Under the pieces are notes generated by a model. That model was not told where the DNA came from. It did not search any database and saw only the letters and a list, made by a program, of their open reading frames with translations. DNA of 64,000 bases from Curtobacterium sp. ZW137. Its GTDB lineage: Bacteria > Actinomycetota > Actinomycetes > Actinomycetales > Microbacteriaceae. The stretch is taken from NCBI RefSeq assembly GCF_003762905.1, contig NZ_RJKS01000002.1, forward strand, positions 294,039 through 358,038, given 5' to 3'. Position 1 is the stretch's first letter. Every line of letters starts with the position of its first letter. This document shows positions 8,927 to 16,188 of this stretch, piece after piece. Both the position numbers and the translations under genes were made by a program.

Positions 8927-10114
8927 TCAGGCGACGTGCCAGACCACGGCCTCCTGCGCGCTCGACGGGTAGGCCGCCGCGATCCGCAGCACCGCCTCGC
9001 GCAGGGTGTCCGGCGAGCACGCCAGGTTGATCCGGGCGAAGCCCCGCCCCTCGGAGCCGAACGGCACCCCGGAGTTCAGCGCGACGAACGCGTGCTCCCG
9101 GAGCTGCACGGCCGGGTCGTCGCCGAGCCCGATCCCCCGGAAGTCGAGCCACGCCAGGTACCCCGCGCGCGGCCGTGCGTACACGACGCCGGGCAGGTGC
9201 TCGGCGAGGAGCTTCGCGAGCAGCCGGTCGTTCGCCACGATCCGGTCGATGACGTCGTCGAGCCACCCGACGGCGAGCGAGAACGCCGCGAGGTTCGCGT
9301 GCAGCCCGAGGATGCTCGTCCGGCAGGCGACCTCCTCCCAGAGGGTGTCGAGGAGTTCGGCGGTCGCAGCGTCGCCGGCCACGATGACGGAGCACTTCAC
9401 GCCGGCGAGGTTCCACCCCTTGCTCGCCGAGGTGACGCAGACGCTCCGCGCCCCCGCCTCGGAAGCGATCGACGCGAACGGGGTGAACTGCACGCCCGGG
9501 TGGGTCAGCGGTGCGTGGATCTCGTCCGAGACGACCAGCACGTCGTACTTCGCGGCCAGCGACGCCAGGGCCTCCAGGTCGGACCGGTCGTGGACGAGCC
9601 CGATCGGGTTGTGCGGGTTGCAGAGCAGGAAGACGCGGACTCCGGAGGCGAAGGCACGCTCGAGCCCCTCGAGGTCGAGCCGGTAGACGCCCCAGCGCTC
9701 CGTGAGCGGGACCTCTTCCACCTGACATCGGGCCTCTTCGATGAGCTCGAAGAACGGCGGGTACACCGGCGGGGTGATCGCGACGCGGCCGCCGTCGGGC
9801 AGCGCGAGCCGCAGGGTCTCCACGATGCCGACGCTGACGTCGGTGGCGAGGTACACGCGGGCGGGGTCGACGTCCCAGCCCCAGCGGTCCCGGGCGAACG
9901 CGGCGAAGGCCGGTGCCAGCGGGCCTGGCCCGTCGAGGTACCCGAGGTCGGACTGCTGCACGCGCTCGACGAGCGCCTGCCGGATCTCCGGAGCGACCTC
10001 GTGGTCCATCTCGGCGACGAACAGGGGCAGCACGTCGGGCGCGTACCGCGTCCACTTGATGCTCGTCCGGACCCCGCGGAGCGTGCCGACCGGGTCCTCC
10101 TCGTCGTTCGCCAT
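8927..10114 (-). CDS. MalY/PatB-family PLP-dependent C-S lyase (cystathionine beta-lyase type)
   Basis: 395-aa fold type I aminotransferase-like enzyme. Diagnostic features: the DVLPLFVAEMDHEVAPEI opening (the MDF/MDH motif of MalY/PatB), CNPHNPIG, SDEIHAPL and the PLP lysine in SASKGWNLAGVKC. The family cleaves the C-S bond of cystathionine or related thioethers to pyruvate, ammonia and a thiol. A GTG at 10129 is in frame, but the ATG at 10114 is preferred (CATCCT lies 6 nt upstream). Monocistronic; divergent from the lyase-family gene at 10226. Confidence 0.9.
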   Translation of the reverse strand: MANDEEDPVGTLRGVRTSIKWTRYAPDVLPLFVAEMDHEVAPEIRQALVERVQQSDLGYLDGPGPLAPAFAAFARDRWGWDVDPARVYLATDVSVGIVETLRLALPDGGRVAITPPVYPPFFELIEEARCQVEEVPLTERWGVYRLDLEGLERAFASGVRVFLLCNPHNPIGLVHDRSDLEALASLAAKYDVLVVSDEIHAPLTHPGVQFTPFASIASEAGARSVCVTSASKGWNLAGVKCSVIVAGDAATAELLDTLWEEVACRTSILGLHANLAAFSLAVGWLDDVIDRIVANDRLLAKLLAEHLPGVVYARPRAGYLAWLDFRGIGLGDDPAVQLREHAFVALNSGVPFGSEGRGFARINLACSPDTLREAVLRIAAAYPSSAQEAVVWHVA

Positions 10115-10212
10115 GCCCTCAGGATGCACCGACCGGGAGGCGCGGCGCGAGTCCGGATGTCATCGAGCGTCGTCTGCGGCCCGCGCTGGGGCCGGTGGCC
10201 ACCCCGTCGGCC

Positions 10213-10218
10213 TACTGT
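10213..10218 (+). promoter_or_regulatory. -10 element, leaderless lyase-family gene
   Basis: TACTGT seven nucleotides before the ATG at 10226. Confidence 0.45.
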
Positions 10219-10225
10219 CGGTCCC

Positions 10226-11017
10226 ATGACCAGCAGCACAACGAGCAGTAGCACCGCCGACAAGGCGTCGACGCTGCAGACCCTCCACCAGGCACCCGAG
10301 ATCCTGCGCGTCGTGAACGTGTGGGACGCGATCAGCGCGAAGACGGTCGCGGCACTGCCGGAGACCAGGGCCATCGCGACCGCCGGGCACTCGATCGCCG
10401 CGTCCTACGGGTACGAGGACGGCGGGATGCCCCTCGACCTGGCGCTCCAGGGCGCCCGGATCGTCGCCGAGGCCGTCGACCTGCCGGTGTCCGCCGACCT
10501 CGACGACGGGTACGAGGACCCGGCGGAGACGATCCGTCGTGCGATCGGATTCGGCATCGTCGGCGCGAACGTCGAGGACCGCCTCCGCCCGTTCGACGAG
10601 GCCGTCGCCCGTGTCGCCGCGATCACGAAGGCCGCGGAGCAGGAGGGCGTGCCGTTCCAGCTGAACGCCCGCACGGACGCCATCGCCCGCGGCGGGGACC
10701 GCCCGATCGACGAGAGCATTGCGGACGCGATCGCCCGCGGCAAGGCGTTCCTGGACGCCGGCGCACCGCTCGTGTTCGTCCCGGGTGCGATCCAGCGTGA
10801 CGTCGTGGAGCGGCTCGTCGAGGGGCTCGGCCGCGGGAAGCTCTCCGTGATCGGCCTGCCCGGCGCCCTGCCCGCGGCCGAGTACGAGGCACTCGGCGTC
10901 GCCCGCATCTCCTACGGGCCTCTCACCCAGCGCGTCGCGCTCCGGGCACTCCGCGACCTGGCGACCGACCTGTACGACGGTGGCGTCGTGCCGGAGGACA
11001 CCCCGACCCTGAACTGA
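10226..11017 (+). CDS. Isocitrate lyase/PEP mutase superfamily protein
   Basis: 263-aa TIM-barrel enzyme of the ICL/PEPM superfamily. The conserved pieces are VVNVWDAISAKTV, the HSIAASYGYEDG segment, SADLDDGYED (metal-binding acidic cluster), GANVEDR and LNARTDA. The K-K-C-G/R catalytic signature of true isocitrate lyase and 2-methylisocitrate lyase is not evident, so it belongs to the broad uncharacterised group of C-C or C-P lyases. Monocistronic, closed by the strong hairpin at 11027-11070. Confidence 0.85.
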   Translation: MTSSTTSSSTADKASTLQTLHQAPEILRVVNVWDAISAKTVAALPETRAIATAGHSIAASYGYEDGGMPLDLALQGARIVAEAVDLPVSADLDDGYEDPAETIRRAIGFGIVGANVEDRLRPFDEAVARVAAITKAAEQEGVPFQLNARTDAIARGGDRPIDESIADAIARGKAFLDAGAPLVFVPGAIQRDVVERLVEGLGRGKLSVIGLPGALPAAEYEALGVARISYGPLTQRVALRALRDLATDLYDGGVVPEDTPTLN

Positions 11018-11026
11018 ACCAGCAGA

Positions 11027-11070
11027 CGGACGGGAGGCCCGTGGCGGAGTCGCCACGGGCCTCCCGTCCG
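11027..11070. terminator. Perfect 20-bp-stem hairpin (palindrome family A)
   Basis: Two 20-nt arms (CGGACGGGAGGCCCGTGGCG and its complement) around a GAGT loop, 10 bp after the lyase-family stop. There is no long T tract. The identical arms recur at 63326-63369 with a different loop. Confidence 0.75.
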
Positions 11071-11082
11071 ATGTGCGACCGG

Positions 11083-11088
11083 TACGGT
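11083..11088 (+). promoter_or_regulatory. -10 element, leaderless HD-domain gene
   Basis: TACGGT six nucleotides before the ATG at 11095; it argues against the upstream in-frame GTG at 11041, which lies inside the hairpin. Confidence 0.45.
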
Positions 11089-11094
11089 CGGCCC

Positions 11095-11712
11095 ATGGGT
11101 CTCGATGTCGACGCGCTGCTCACTCCCCCGTCACCCGTCGCCGCACGGGCGCTCGAGGTCGCGCGTGCCTGGTGCACGCCGGCGCTCGTCAACCACTGCC
11201 TGCGCTCGTGGGCGTGGGCATCCCTGCTGGCCACGGCGGAGTCCCTCGACCCGGACCGTGAGCTGCTCTTCGTCGCGACGATGCTGCACGACCTCGGCGT
11301 GACACAGTCCTTCGACGCCCACACCGTCCCGTTCGAGGACGCGGGCGGCGCCGTCGGCAGCGTGTTCGCAGTCGGTGCGGGCTGGAGCGGCGAACGAGCC
11401 CGTCGTGTCGGCGAGGTCATCGAGCGGCACATGTGGCCCTCCGTCGACCCGGTACTCGACCTCGAGGGGCACCTGCTCGAGGTCGCCACCTCCCTCGACG
11501 TCTCCGGCGCCGGCTTCCCGCGCTGGTCACCCGCCGATCTCCGCGCGGTCACGGCGGCCGTTCCGCGGCTCGACTTCTCCGGGTCGTTCCACGCGCTCGT
11601 GCACGACCAGGCCGTGCGCAAGCCCGGGTCGGCGGCGGCTCGGCTCGACGGATCGGGCAACGTCCTCGCCGGTGACGATCGGTGGATGGACTTCCTGCGG
11701 GACGTCGTGTAG
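11095..11712 (+). CDS. HD-domain metal-dependent hydrolase
   Basis: 205-aa HD phosphohydrolase-like protein. Metal ligands are readable as the first His in LVNHCLRSW, MLHDLGV (the HD pair) and later RHMWP. Similar actinobacterial proteins are annotated as cyanamide-hydratase-like or generic HD hydrolases; the substrate cannot be assigned. Start chosen at 11095 because an upstream GTG would place the N-terminus inside the terminator hairpin and because TACGGT lies 6 nt upstream. Confidence 0.85.
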   Translation: MGLDVDALLTPPSPVAARALEVARAWCTPALVNHCLRSWAWASLLATAESLDPDRELLFVATMLHDLGVTQSFDAHTVPFEDAGGAVGSVFAVGAGWSGERARRVGEVIERHMWPSVDPVLDLEGHLLEVATSLDVSGAGFPRWSPADLRAVTAAVPRLDFSGSFHALVHDQAVRKPGSAAARLDGSGNVLAGDDRWMDFLRDVV

Positions 11713-11952
11713 AGTTCTTGTTTGGTGCATTGCAGCGAACCCATCTGACTCGCGCACACCGAACCGTCTCGAAGCCGACTCACCCGAGTCGCATTCCCAC
11801 GAGACCACCGCTCCGCCGCACGTCCGTACTCCGGACCAGGCCGAGCAGCACGTCGAATGCCGACGTGCGCGTGCCCACCACACGCGACCGACGCGACTCA
11901 GTCGTCCGTCGGACCGCAGCGTGGGCCGCCAGAAGACGAGAAAGCAACAACC
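11713..11952 (+). other. Long intergenic / 5' leader region (240 bp)
   Basis: No gene found. Near its start lies TAGAGTTCTTGTTTGGTGCA, which is unusually AT-rich for this genome and could hold a promoter, leaving a 5' UTR of up to ~200 nt before the gene at 11953. No recognised riboswitch motif was seen. Confidence 0.35.
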
Positions 11953-12240
11953 ATGACCAGCAACGAACGAATCACCATCCTCGGGACCGCCACCGCGGCA
12001 CCCGTCATCTCCCCTGACCGCATCGCAGAGTTCCCCGTGCGGGACGCCGGCACCCAGCGCGAGTACCTCGTGCGCGTGCCCGTCGACGTGCTCGACCTCT
12101 TCGTCACCCCCGGCACCCGTGTCGAGGTCGACGGCGAGGCCGGCTGGACCGTCCCCGGCCGCCCGTGGCTCGGCGAGTCGAGCCGCACCCTGCTCCAGGC
12201 GGCGAGCATCCGTCGTTCGGAGCTCGCGCTCGCGGCCTGA
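11953..12240 (+). CDS. Hypothetical protein, 95 aa, possibly OB-fold (SSB-like)
   Basis: No firm family. The order ITILGTATAAP-(linker)-REYLVRVPVDVLDLFVTPGTRVEVDGEAGW resembles strands 1 and 4-5 of single-stranded DNA-binding proteins (VxVxGxLTADP; GxRVxVEG), but the body is too short for a complete SSB and there is no acidic C-terminal tip. The ATG is preceded by a purine-rich AAGACGAGAAAGC stretch. It ends 64 bp before the hairpin at 12304. Confidence 0.65.
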   Translation: MTSNERITILGTATAAPVISPDRIAEFPVRDAGTQREYLVRVPVDVLDLFVTPGTRVEVDGEAGWTVPGRPWLGESSRTLLQAASIRRSELALAA

Positions 12241-12303
12241 GCCGCTCGGCCTCGGTGCCTGGGTTGCCTGGCACCCCATTGGCCACGAGACGCCGCTGAA
12301 CAC

Positions 12304-12335
12304 ACGAAACGCCGCCGATTCCGGCGGCGTTTCGT
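12304..12335. terminator. Bidirectional terminator hairpin
   Basis: 14-nt arms (ACGAAACGCCGCCG and its complement) around ATTC, between convergent genes ending at 12240 and 12379. A second pair, CGAGACGCC at 12286-12294 and GGCGTCTCG at 12345-12353, encloses it, giving a nested two-stem structure. Confidence 0.75.
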
Positions 12336-12378
12336 CGTTCGTGGGGCGTCTCGATGCGATCGGGGTAGCCACCGCGGC

Positions 12379-12708
12379 TCAGGGGCCGTCGGCTCCTTCG
12401 AACGGAGTCCGGCCGTCGGCGTTGAGCGGGCGATCGGGGCCCGCTCCCGCTGCGGCGTCGCGGAGCCGCCGGATGAACGCCTGGTCCTCCAGGTCGAGTT
12501 CGTCCTCGGGCGCCGGGGTCAGGACGAGTTCACTCGCGGGGCCGACCAGCACCGTGGTCGTCTCGATCGCGCCGTCCGCTCCGACCGTTGGCACGTGGAC
12601 CGTGTCCGTGCGCCCGTTCGCTCCGAGTACCGCCGCGTAGTCAGCGAGCGCTTCGGCGATGAGGTCGCCGGTCATGATGACGCTGCCGTCGTAGTTGATG
12701 TACTTCAC
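12379..12708 (-). CDS. Hypothetical protein, 109 aa
   Basis: Not recognised. The N-terminus VKYINYDGSVIMTGDLIAEAL reads as a small alpha/beta domain; the C-terminus is acidic (PEDELDLEDQAF) and then disordered. Longer in-frame readings upstream to 12915 look like non-coding composition. The GTG at 12708 is preceded by a strong GGGAGGTGG ribosome binding site, which decides the start. It lies beside the toxin-antitoxin locus but is transcribed away from it. Confidence 0.7.
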   Translation of the reverse strand: MKYINYDGSVIMTGDLIAEALADYAAVLGANGRTDTVHVPTVGADGAIETTTVLVGPASELVLTPAPEDELDLEDQAFIRRLRDAAAGAGPDRPLNADGRTPFEGADGP

Positions 12709-13087
12709 GTTCCACCTCCCCACGTGACGGTATGCACGGCGGTTCCGTGCACGCCCAGTGGATGCGTTCGGTGGATGAGGCGGGGTGGGCTGCGGTGCGC
12801 TGCGCTCCGGGCCGGCGGGTGTGCGTGTGCGGCGGTGCGGGTCTCTGCGAGGAAAGCGACAACCTCCAGCCAATTGCGCAACGCATTCGGCAGCGGGATG
12901 TCGCTCGATGCGCACGAATGCCTCGGGGCGACATCACGCAGGCGAAAGCGCAGCGCAAACGTGTACGCACTGTCGCATCCCCGGCGAGGGTTGGGGCACG
13001 ACCGGTCTCGATCTTCCGCGACGGTTGCATCCGGCGGCACTCCGGCAGTTTCGGTCGGATATAGTCCTCGGCTATAGGGAGGCGCGC
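12709..13087. other. 379-bp intergenic region with a possible XRE-gene remnant
   Basis: Divergent promoter region between the 109-aa gene and the toxin-antitoxin pair. At 12999-13019 it holds a 21-nt exact copy of part of the XRE gene (positions 14048-14068), read on the minus strand as the RKIETGR recognition-helix codons. Flanking sequence shows no longer HTH frame, so it looks like a decayed regulator gene or a chance match. No intact gene seen. Confidence 0.5.
13060..13077 (+). promoter_or_regulatory. Promoter/operator of the toxin-antitoxin operon
   Basis: TATAGTCCTCGGCTATAG: a -10-like TATAGT inside an imperfect palindrome (CTATA/TATAG half sites), 10 bp before the antitoxin ATG at 13088. 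Probably the autoregulatory site of the HTH-MNT protein. A similar TATAGTC element lies at 14219, between the XRE and map genes. Confidence 0.5.
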
Positions 13088-13552
13088 ATGTTGCTCGACC
13101 GGTCATCTGAGCTCATCAAGTTCGCTCGTGAGGACATCGGCATGTCCCAGACGGACCTCGCACGCGCCGCCGGTATGCAGCAGCCGACCATCTCGGCGTA
13201 CGAGAGTGGACGGAAGCGTCCGCGACCGGAGACACTGCAACGACTCCTGGCCGCAGCCCGTCTGCGGCCGAGCATCCCCTTGGAGCTCTTCGCTGACGTG
13301 ATCCGTGCAGAGGCAGGACGGTTCCACCTGTCGAACGTGCGCGTGTTCGGATCGACTGTCCGCGGCGAGGACAACGAGCACAGCGACATCGACCTGCTCG
13401 TGTCGCTGGAGCCGGGGGCATCGTTGTTCGACCTCGGGGGGTTCGCGGATGCGGTCGAGCAGCTCACCGGGTTCGAGGTCGACATCCTCACCGAGGACCA
13501 GACCTTCGACGAGCACTTCTCCCACGTCCGAGACCAAGCGGTCCCCCTGTGA
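13088..13552 (+). CDS. HTH-nucleotidyltransferase fusion antitoxin (XRE-MNT)
   Basis: 154 aa with two domains. An XRE-type HTH spans about 6-60 (MSQTDLARAAGMQQPTISAYESGRKRP), followed by a minimal nucleotidyltransferase (MNT) domain. The MNT active site GS-x10-DxD is exact: G88-S89, ten residues, then D100-I-D102. In type VII systems, MNT antitoxins neutralise HEPN toxins by adding AMP to a tyrosine beside the HEPN active site; a HEPN gene follows with a GTGA overlap. The HTH implies direct autorepression, consistent with the palindrome 10 bp upstream. GGGAGG precedes the ATG. Confidence 0.88.
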   Translation: MLLDRSSELIKFAREDIGMSQTDLARAAGMQQPTISAYESGRKRPRPETLQRLLAAARLRPSIPLELFADVIRAEAGRFHLSNVRVFGSTVRGEDNEHSDIDLLVSLEPGASLFDLGGFADAVEQLTGFEVDILTEDQTFDEHFSHVRDQAVPL

Positions 13553-13929
13553 CCGGCTCCTTCACGAGGAGACCGCGGGTCGGCGTCGGAACCGACTCCG
13601 CGACACCCGACCGCTGGCCCGCACTCCAGGAGAGCTTCGTGGATCTGCTCTCCGAGTGCGCACAGATCGTCGAGCTCGGACGCGATGCCTTCAGTGTCCC
13701 GCGGAGCCTCACCTACCGGGCAGCAGAAGCGGTGATCATCCACTTCGACGACTTGCTCGGTCGGCTTCCGGATGACCGCGCGGCACGGCTGCCATCCGCG
13801 CTGTCACTCGCCGCGGTCCGCAAGACTCGGAAAATCCTGTCCCACGACTACCGTTCCGCACGCGCGGAGATCGTCTGGGACGTGATCGAACAACGGATAC
13901 CGCAGGTCATCCTCGCGGTGATCGATTGA
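13549..13929 (+). CDS. HEPN-domain toxin (DUF86 type)
   Basis: 126-aa all-alpha HEPN RNase-type toxin. The catalytic R-x4-H-x-Y is R94-KILS-H99-D-Y101, and the downstream EIVWDVIEQRIPQ is typical of the DUF86/MNT-partner clade. Y101 is the expected AMPylation site for the cognate MNT antitoxin. The GTG overlaps the antitoxin stop (GTGA). The ~20 N-terminal residues are polar and probably disordered. It ends 3 bp from the convergent XRE gene. Confidence 0.88.
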   Translation: MTGSFTRRPRVGVGTDSATPDRWPALQESFVDLLSECAQIVELGRDAFSVPRSLTYRAAEAVIIHFDDLLGRLPDDRAARLPSALSLAAVRKTRKILSHDYRSARAEIVWDVIEQRIPQVILAVID

Positions 13930-13932
13930 CCG

Positions 13933-14199
13933 TCAGGAGGCGAGTGCGGAGCGCGACGCAGCGCTGATCTCGGTCCACACCTCGTCGAGGGAGAGCCCGA
14001 GGACGTCCGCGATCGCAGCGATCGTCGGGAAGGCCGGAGTGGCCACGCGACCGGTCTCGATCTTCCGCAACGTCTCCGGCGAGACTCCCGCGTCGAGCGC
14101 GACCTCGAGCATCGACCGCTCACCACGAGCCCGACGGAGCAGTGCACCGAGGCGCTGACCGCGTTCGACGTCAGCGGGAGTGAGCGGCAGGCGGACCAT
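13933..14199 (-). CDS. XRE-family transcriptional regulator, 88 aa
   Basis: Single-domain helix-turn-helix protein: LGALLRRARGERSMLEVALDAGVSPETLRKIETGR followed by PTIAAIADVLGLSLDEVW. The ATG at 14199 has TAGTAT 7 nt upstream (leaderless). Its start region contains a neat palindrome, ACTA-G-TACCGGTA-TAGT, at about 14211-14227, a good candidate for its own operator. It is convergent with the HEPN toxin and divergent from map. It could be an unrelated regulator or could modulate the toxin-antitoxin locus. Confidence 0.85.
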   Translation of the reverse strand: MVRLPLTPADVERGQRLGALLRRARGERSMLEVALDAGVSPETLRKIETGRVATPAFPTIAAIADVLGLSLDEVWTEISAASRSALAS

Positions 14200-14267
14200 G
14201 CGACCGATACTAGTACCGGTATAGTCTTGCCGGGATAGTTATTGGCAGCACGGACGGAACGCAGCAC

Positions 14268-15038
14268 ATGATCGAGATCTTCACGCCGGACGAACTCCCC
14301 CGCGCACGAGCGGTCGGTGCCCTCGTCGGCCGGATCCTGCACGCACTCCAGGGGCGGGCGCGGGTCGGGACGAACCTCCTCGACATCGACCGGTGGGCGA
14401 AGGCGATGATCCTCGAGGCCGGCGCGGAGTCCTGCTACGTCGACTACGCGCCGTCGTTCGGCCGGGGTCCCTTCGGCCACTACATCTGCACATCGGTGAA
14501 CGACGCGGTCCTGCACGGGCTCCCCCGCGACCAGGTGCTCCGCGACGGAGACCTCCTGACGCTCGACCTCGCGGTCTCGCTCGACGGCGTCGTCGCGGAC
14601 TCCGCCGTCAGCTTCGTCGTCGGGACGGCAGCGGTGCCGGAAGACCTCGCGATGATCGAGACCACCGAGCGGGCCCTCGCCGCAGGCATCGCCGCCGCAG
14701 TGCCCGGCGCGAAGATCGGCGACCTGTCGTCGGCGATCGGTGCGGTCCTGCACGAGGCCGGCTACCCGATCAACCTGGAGTTCGGCGGCCACGGTGTCGG
14801 CTCGACCATGCACGGCGACCCGCACATCGCGAACGACGGCCGCCCCGGACGGGGCTACACGCTCCGACCAGGGCTCCTGCTCGCGCTCGAACCGTGGGTG
14901 ATGGCGGACACCGACGTCCTCGTCACGGACGACGACGGTTGGACCCTCCGGAGCGCGACGGGCGCACGGACGGCGCACAGTGAGCACACGATCGCGATCA
15001 CCGAGGACGGCGCCGAGGTCCTGACGCTCCGAGGCTGA
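14268..15038 (+). CDS. map: Methionine aminopeptidase, type I
   Basis: 256 aa, the normal size. It removes the initiator methionine from nascent proteins using a dinuclear metal site. Ligands are readable: the two aspartates in TLDLAVSLDGVVADSAVSF, H in GHGVGSTMHGDPHI, E in ALEPWV and the last E in HSEHTIAI. HYICTSVNDAVLHGLP is the family's substrate-pocket segment. Actinobacteria often have two map genes; this one lacks an N-terminal zinc-finger extension. Confidence 0.92.
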   Translation: MIEIFTPDELPRARAVGALVGRILHALQGRARVGTNLLDIDRWAKAMILEAGAESCYVDYAPSFGRGPFGHYICTSVNDAVLHGLPRDQVLRDGDLLTLDLAVSLDGVVADSAVSFVVGTAAVPEDLAMIETTERALAAGIAAAVPGAKIGDLSSAIGAVLHEAGYPINLEFGGHGVGSTMHGDPHIANDGRPGRGYTLRPGLLLALEPWVMADTDVLVTDDDGWTLRSATGARTAHSEHTIAITEDGAEVLTLRG

Positions 15039-15056
15039 CCGGCGCGAAACCGCTGA

Positions 15057-15518
15057 TCAGTACGTGCCCTTGACGACGAAGTAGGAGCCGCGGATCTCAC
15101 CCGCGAGCTTCGACCGCTGCCGCGCGAACTTGAACGCCGACAGCTCCTCGGGCACGTCCATCCCGAGCGAGAGCTTGAACCCGACCGCACGCTTGCCGCC
15201 GTCCTCGATGGCGTACATCACGTTGATCGCCAGGCCGGACTCGTAGAAGACGTAGGCCATGCGGAGTCCCCCGACCTCGAAGGCGGAGACCTCGAGTGCC
15301 GGCGACGCGATCACGATGCCGCGCTCGTCGTCGAGCACCTTCGCCACGTACGCCACGACCTCGGGCGCCTCGTCCGCGGTGCTCGTGACGAACACGTGGT
15401 CGTACTTGTTCTTGTAGTACCGGGCCTCGTTCGCGCGGAGGCCGGCGAGCGCTTCGGCGACCGGGGAGGTCTCGAGGCCTGTCGTGGAGACATCGACGAA
15501 GTCGACCCTGTACGTCAT
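15057..15518 (-). CDS. Hypothetical protein, 153 aa
   Basis: Not recognised. A soluble alpha/beta protein beginning MTYRVDFVDVSTTGLE, without cysteine or membrane segments. Start at 15518 supported by TACCGT 6 nt upstream. Before phage integration it lay about 80 bp downstream of the ychF stop in the same orientation, as the displaced ychF tail at 15599 shows. Convergent with map. Confidence 0.75.
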   Translation of the reverse strand: MTYRVDFVDVSTTGLETSPVAEALAGLRANEARYYKNKYDHVFVTSTADEAPEVVAYVAKVLDDERGIVIASPALEVSAFEVGGLRMAYVFYESGLAINVMYAIEDGGKRAVGFKLSLGMDVPEELSAFKFARQRSKLAGEIRGSYFVVKGTY

Positions 15519-15524
15519 GGCGCA

Positions 15525-15530
15525 ACGGTA
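15525..15530 (-). promoter_or_regulatory. -10 element, leaderless 153-aa gene
   Basis: TACCGT (minus strand) six nucleotides before the ATG at 15518. Confidence 0.45.
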
Positions 15531-15598
15531 CCGCCGATGCGGACGATTCAATCGAACCGGCAGGCGCCGACCCCGAAGTGCTCGTGCGCAGCCACGGG

Positions 15599-15627
15599 TC
15601 AGTTGTTGAAGCGGAACTCCACCACGT
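15599..15627 (-). pseudogene. Displaced original 3' end of ychF (at attL)
   Basis: On the minus strand this reads GTG GTG GAG TTC CGC TTC AAC AAC TGA, i.e. VVEFRFNN-stop, the expected C-terminus of a YchF protein (family members commonly end in a phenylalanine-asparagine motif). The intact gene 16.4 kb away now ends VVEFRHS. Prophage insertion separated this fragment; it has no start of its own. Confidence 0.85.
15612..15627 (+). repeat. attL core
   Basis: CGGAACTCCACCACGT, identical to 32053-32068. Host sequence (ychF tail) lies to the left, phage sequence to the right. The phage-side arm CGTCACCGTTAGACCTCC (15630-15647) is the inverted counterpart of 32037-32054. Predicted crossover dinucleotide AC at 15621-15622. 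Confidence 0.88.
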
Positions 15628-15697
15628 GTCGTCACCGTTAGACCTCCGTTACCGAAACGTTACCCGCGGTATCGGTGGTCGTGTGGAGACTGCGGAC

Positions 15698-15874
15698 ATG
15701 AGCGAAACTCTCTGCCCCACCCACCATGTCCCCGTCTCCCTTGCGGAGCGAAGCGATCCGCGGCTCTCGCTGTCCAGTCACCGGCAACTCGACTACTTCT
15801 GCCCCGCTGGACGGCCTCGCGGGCACTGGATCAACCGGACCAACCTCGACCGATCGACGGGAGTCGAGTCGTGA
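15698..15874 (+). CDS. Small phage accessory protein, 58 aa, possible zinc-binding
   Basis: Not recognised. It contains CPTHHV near the N-terminus and YFCPAG plus GHW later, a spacing that could form a small Cys/His zinc site. A GGAG lies 9 nt before the ATG, and its stop overlaps the next start (GTGA). First of only two rightward genes in the prophage, just inside attL. It could be a lysogeny-expressed accessory gene, an excision factor or a control gene; the sequence does not decide. Confidence 0.55.
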   Translation: MSETLCPTHHVPVSLAERSDPRLSLSSHRQLDYFCPAGRPRGHWINRTNLDRSTGVES

Positions 15875-16188
15875 CGAGCATCGAACGCAAGCCCGCGCGG
15901 AAGTACGACGGCCCAACACGGAAGTTCCTGAAGGAGCGCGGGTGGTACTCGCCGGACTTCGTGATCGCATTCGCGACTGGCGCGAACCGGCAGGCCGGCT
16001 GGTGGGACCTCGACGACATCATTCTGAACGTCGTGAAGGCTGACGGGTTCGAGCCCGTGAGCATCTTGAACGACAGCCGACACATCATCCCCGCGAAGTA
16101 CCTCGACGCGATCGTGGACGAATTCGAGAGCCGCGGAGAGCTGAAGCGTCTGGGAGTCCAAGACCTACCGACGCTCGCGGACCTCTAG
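15871..16188 (+). CDS. Hypothetical phage protein, 105 aa
   Basis: Not recognised. Basic N-terminus (IERKPARKYDGPTRKFLKE), a central GWWDLDDIILNVV segment and an acidic C-terminal helix; no clear helix-turn-helix. It overlaps the preceding gene by 4 nt and converges with the DUF2746 gene (4-nt overlap of stops). The opposite orientation to the structural operon suggests expression in the lysogen. Candidate for immunity or recombination directionality, by position only. Confidence 0.7.
   Translation: MTSIERKPARKYDGPTRKFLKERGWYSPDFVIAFATGANRQAGWWDLDDIILNVVKADGFEPVSILNDSRHIIPAKYLDAIVDEFESRGELKRLGVQDLPTLADL

Noticed and set aside
8936..10225. In-frame upstream extension of the isocitrate-lyase-family gene
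   Set aside because: The extension runs antisense through the MalY-like gene; the ATG at 10226 has its own promoter element.
15578..15697. Upstream extension of the 58-aa phage gene to 15578
   Set aside because: It would span the attL core and host sequence; the ATG at 15698 has a proper RBS.
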